Shown here: piece after piece, positions 61,663 to 64,000 of the stretch
Position numbering within the stretch: the first letter of the stretch is position 1
Layout of the letters: each line of letters starts with the position of its first letter
From: Gordonia crocea
GTDB lineage: Bacteria > Actinomycetota > Actinomycetes > Mycobacteriales > Mycobacteriaceae
DNA length: 64,000 nucleotides
Reading direction: 5' to 3'
Assembly: GCF_009932435.1 (NCBI RefSeq)
Contig: NZ_BJOU01000001.1
Location: 930,001-994,000, forward strand
Made by a program: the position numbers and the translations under genes
The notes under the pieces: generated by a model
Database searches by the model: none
Told to the model about the DNA's origin: nothing
What the model saw: the letters and a program-made list of their open reading frames with translations, nothing else

Positions 61663-63120
61663 GTGAGCGCGCCGCCGGTACCGTCCCGAGTCGATAGGTT
61701 CTTCGCGCTGACCGCGCGCGGCACCACCGTGCTGCGCGAGGCGCGCGGCGGCGTCGTCACCTTCTTCACGATGGCCTACATCGTGGTCCTCAACCCGATC
61801 ATCATCGGCGGCGAGGTCGGCAAGTCGGCCAACGTCGACATCCACGGCAACGTCCTGCCGATGGCCGCGGTGGCCGCGGTGACCGCGCTGGTCGCCGGGG
61901 TCATGTGCATCGTGTTCGGCCTGGTCGCCAACTATCCGTTTGCTTTCGCCGCCGGCCTGGGGATCAACAGCCTGCTGGCGGTCAGCGTGACCTCCCAGGT
62001 GACCTGGCCGCAGGCGATGGGGCTGGTGGTGCTGGCCGGGGTGATCATCGTGGTGCTGGCGGTGACCGGCTTCCGGACCGCGGTGTTCAATGCGGTGCCG
62101 GCGGAACTGAAGGCGGCGATCGCCGCGGGCATCGGCGCCTTCATCGCCTTCATCGGCTTCGTCGACGCCGGGTTCGTCAAACGGGTCCCCGACGCGGCGC
62201 ACTCGACGGTCCCGGTGCAACTCGGCGACTCCGGTTCGATCACCACCTGGCCGGTGGCCGTCTTCGCCGTCGGCTTGTTGATCATGGGCGTGCTCACCGT
62301 CCGCAAGGTGCCCGGTGGGCTGCTGATCGGGATCATTGCGACGACGGTCCTGGCGATCATCGTGAACGCGGTGGCCAAACCGGACACGTGGGCGTTGAAC
62401 ACCCCGAAACTGCCCGACTCGATCGGCGGCCTGCCCGATCTGTCCCTGGTCGGCAACGTCGACCTGTTCGGCGCCTTCACCGAACGTGGCACCGCCGCGC
62501 ACGTCATCGCCGCACCGGCGATCGGCGCCTCGATCCTGCTGTTCACCATCGTGCTGTCGAATTTCTTCGACGCCATGGGGACCATGACCGGGCTGGGCAA
62601 GGAGGCGGGGCTCGCCGACGAGAACGGCACGCTGCCCGGTATCGGCAAGGCCCTGGCCGTGGAGGGTACCGGGGCCATTGCCGGCGGACTGGGCTCGGCG
62701 TCGTCGAACACGGTCTTCGTCGAGTCGGCTTCGGGGATCGCGGAGGGGGCGCGCACCGGCCTGGCCAACATCGTCACCGGACTGTTGTTCTTGGCCGCGA
62801 TGTTCTTCACCCCGCTGTATCAGGTGGTGCCGCTGGAGGCGGTGGCCCCGGCGCTGGTCATCGTCGGGGCGTTGATGATCGGCCAGATCGCCTCGATCGA
62901 TCTCACCCGCTTCGACTACGCGCTGCCGGCCTTCCTGACCATCGTGGCCATGCCGTTCACGTATTCGATTGCCAACGGCATTGGCTTGGGCTTCATCAGC
63001 TGGGTGGTCCTGGCGACGGCGCGCGGCAAGGCCCGGGAAGTCCACGCGATCCTGTGGGCGGTGGCGCTGGTCTTCGTCGTCTACTTCCTGCGGGCCCCGA
63101 TCCAGGACCTGCTGACCTAG
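61663..63120 (+). CDS. NCS2 family purine permease (AzgA type)
   Basis: A 485-residue transporter of the adenine/guanine/hypoxanthine branch: GGVVTFFTMAYIVVLNPIIIGG (about 24-45), NYPFAFAAGLGINSLLAVSV, helix-8-like SNFFDAMGTMTGLGKEAGL and AIAGGLGSASSNTVFVESASGIAEGARTGLANIVTGLLF with conserved Glu. It imports purine bases with protons. GTG 61663 lies in the short divergent gap to DUF2530. The stop TAG overlaps that of eis on the other strand. Confidence 0.9.
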   Translation: MSAPPVPSRVDRFFALTARGTTVLREARGGVVTFFTMAYIVVLNPIIIGGEVGKSANVDIHGNVLPMAAVAAVTALVAGVMCIVFGLVANYPFAFAAGLGINSLLAVSVTSQVTWPQAMGLVVLAGVIIVVLAVTGFRTAVFNAVPAELKAAIAAGIGAFIAFIGFVDAGFVKRVPDAAHSTVPVQLGDSGSITTWPVAVFAVGLLIMGVLTVRKVPGGLLIGIIATTVLAIIVNAVAKPDTWALNTPKLPDSIGGLPDLSLVGNVDLFGAFTERGTAAHVIAAPAIGASILLFTIVLSNFFDAMGTMTGLGKEAGLADENGTLPGIGKALAVEGTGAIAGGLGSASSNTVFVESASGIAEGARTGLANIVTGLLFLAAMFFTPLYQVVPLEAVAPALVIVGALMIGQIASIDLTRFDYALPAFLTIVAMPFTYSIANGIGLGFISWVVLATARGKAREVHAILWAVALVFVVYFLRAPIQDLLT

Positions 63121-64000
63121 AAATCGGCGCCGGTCGCCGGATGTGCCGCGGTGCGCCACACGTCGGCGAAGGCGGCCAGCAGCACCGGCGAATCGGCGTG
63201 CAGGCGTCCGGCGGCAGCCAGGGTGCGCGCATCGACCGAGCCGAAGTACAGACTGCCCAATGCGGCGATGCCACAGGCGATCTCACCCCCACCGCCGGTC
63301 CCTGGTGCCGGGTCGCGGGTCACCTCGGCGCTGCCGTCGACGATCCGCAGTCGGTAGCGGCCCCCCGCATCACCGAACGGGTCCTCGACCACCAGGGTGG
63401 TGTCGAGGTCGGCGGCGTAGGTCCGCGCGGTCAACGCGGCGGGCACGTCGAGGATCGCGACCCACAGGGTGTCGTAGTGCGCGGTGGTCTTGGCCCCGCG
63501 CAGGTCGGCGAGCTTGAACCGGAGCGGGTCGCCGACCGGCAGCGTCGCGGTCGTCGAGGCAACCAGGTCGAGGGCGGCCAGCACCCGCCACAGCTCGGTG
63601 TGCGCCTCGTCGGTGACGGCCACGACCTCCTCGATCCGCGCGGTCGGCAACTCGTCGTCGCCCATGTCGGCCGAGTCGAGGTGGTAGGTCGCATAGCCGT
63701 CGTCGTGGAGCAGATAGTGGCGCGCCCCGGTGGTGAAGGCGCGCGCCGACGGGCGGTCGTCGAGCGCGGCCTGCCACCACAGGGCATCGCGGGCCATCAC
63801 CCCCGGGTGTACCTGTGCCCAGCGCTCGTACAGCCCCGGGGCCGCCTCGGCGAACTCCTCGGCGCCGACGAACCGGACCTGTGCGCGCGCGGGGGCTGCG
63901 GCGCGCAGTGATTGGCGCTCGTCGATGCGGATGTCCTCGGCGAAGATCGCCGGGCCGAAGCCGAACCGCTCGTAGATGGTGGCCTCCGACGCCCACAGCG
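63117..64000 (-). CDS. eis: Eis-type N-acetyltransferase, C-terminal part
   Basis: The reading frame is open to the window edge, so only the last 294 residues or so are present. LWASEATIYERFGFGPAIFAEDIRIDERQSLR closes the GNAT domain (acetyl-CoA region upstream is outside), followed by VHPGVMARDALWWQAALDDRPSA and the SCP-like C-terminal domain ending PVLLAAFADVWRTAAHPATGADF with a free carboxyl-terminal Phe needed in Eis catalysis. Eis acetylates several amines of aminoglycosides and protein lysines. Stop TAG at 63117-63119. Confidence 0.9.
   Translation of the reverse strand, partial: LWASEATIYERFGFGPAIFAEDIRIDERQSLRAAAPARAQVRFVGAEEFAEAAPGLYERWAQVHPGVMARDALWWQAALDDRPSARAFTTGARHYLLHDDGYATYHLDSADMGDDELPTARIEEVVAVTDEAHTELWRVLAALDLVASTTATLPVGDPLRFKLADLRGAKTTAHYDTLWVAILDVPAALTARTYAADLDTTLVVEDPFGDAGGRYRLRIVDGSAEVTRDPAPGTGGGGEIACGIAALGSLYFGSVDARTLAAAGRLHADSPVLLAAFADVWRTAAHPATGADF

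Overview
This is a gene-dense, high-GC chromosomal segment from a mycolic-acid actinobacterium (order Mycobacteriales). I infer a Gordonia-like member of the Nocardiaceae/Gordoniaceae. The reasons are codon usage, many GTG starts with 4-bp stop/start overlaps, mycothiol genes (mshD, mscR), acyl-ACP desaturase desA, lmeA, an Eis-type acetyltransferase, an Rpf factor, and long collinearity with the Mycobacterium tuberculosis Rv0809-Rv0825 and Rv0858-Rv0877 neighbourhoods. The genus is a judgement from memory of these families. No phage, plasmid, insertion sequence or CRISPR array was seen.

Layout. 1-4.3 kb: end of purM, DUF3073, a secreted lipase with ygfZ, and pabC. 4.3-10.4 kb: the complete cytochrome bd operon cydABDC, placed between genes that are neighbours in M. 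tuberculosis. 10.4-13.7 kb: nitrobindin with a coupled 32-residue membrane peptide, zapE, a TetR regulator, an enoyl-CoA hydratase, and two arrays of a related 21-bp repeat. 13.7-23.3 kb: a guanidine-III riboswitch with its SMR exporter, sseC-sseA behind a polycysteine leader peptide, lmeA, glnR, mshD, phoU, an LCP ligase, dus and desA. 23.4-31.4 kb: a SnoaL protein, a Ser/Thr kinase coupled to a paralogue of its own sensor domain, nadE, and a copper cluster (membrane protein, ycnI, copC, copD). 31.4-39.3 kb: hydrolase, four tRNAs (Lys; Glu-Asp-Phe), dapC, an SDR, DUF3556 behind a KstR-type box, and a glutamate-synthase-like protein. 39.4-46.6 kb: an ArsR regulator divergent from a 48-residue Cys-rich peptide, mscR with its beta-lactamase-fold partner, a Nudix hydrolase, yceI, a membrane adenylate cyclase with a start-codon hairpin, TfoX-N, an SDR and a secreted protein. 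46.6-53.8 kb: DUF2200, the XPB helicase and its partner, rpf under both a CRP-type site and a c-di-AMP riboswitch, a flavin reductase and a cold-shock protein. 53.8-64 kb: DUF2771, MFS, DUF3027, a very large GHKL ATPase, PAP2, a decayed lipase, DUF2530, a purine permease and the end of eis.

How parts work together. Several units combine a sensor with its target: guanidine riboswitch and exporter; cysteine-codon leader and sulfurtransferase operon; c-di-AMP riboswitch plus cAMP-receptor site and rpf; ArsR and Cys-rich peptide; KstR-type operator and DUF3556. The adenylate cyclase in the same window could supply the cAMP read at rpf, but that link is only inference.

The points most worth a second look are the Cys-rich peptide beside ArsR, the polycysteine leader, the two 21-bp arrays with a common core, the kinase/sensor-paralogue pair, the hairpin over the cyclase start codon, and three short tandem duplications that each span a gene's stop codon. 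Start codons were chosen by RBS, overlap and family length. No computation or database search was run.
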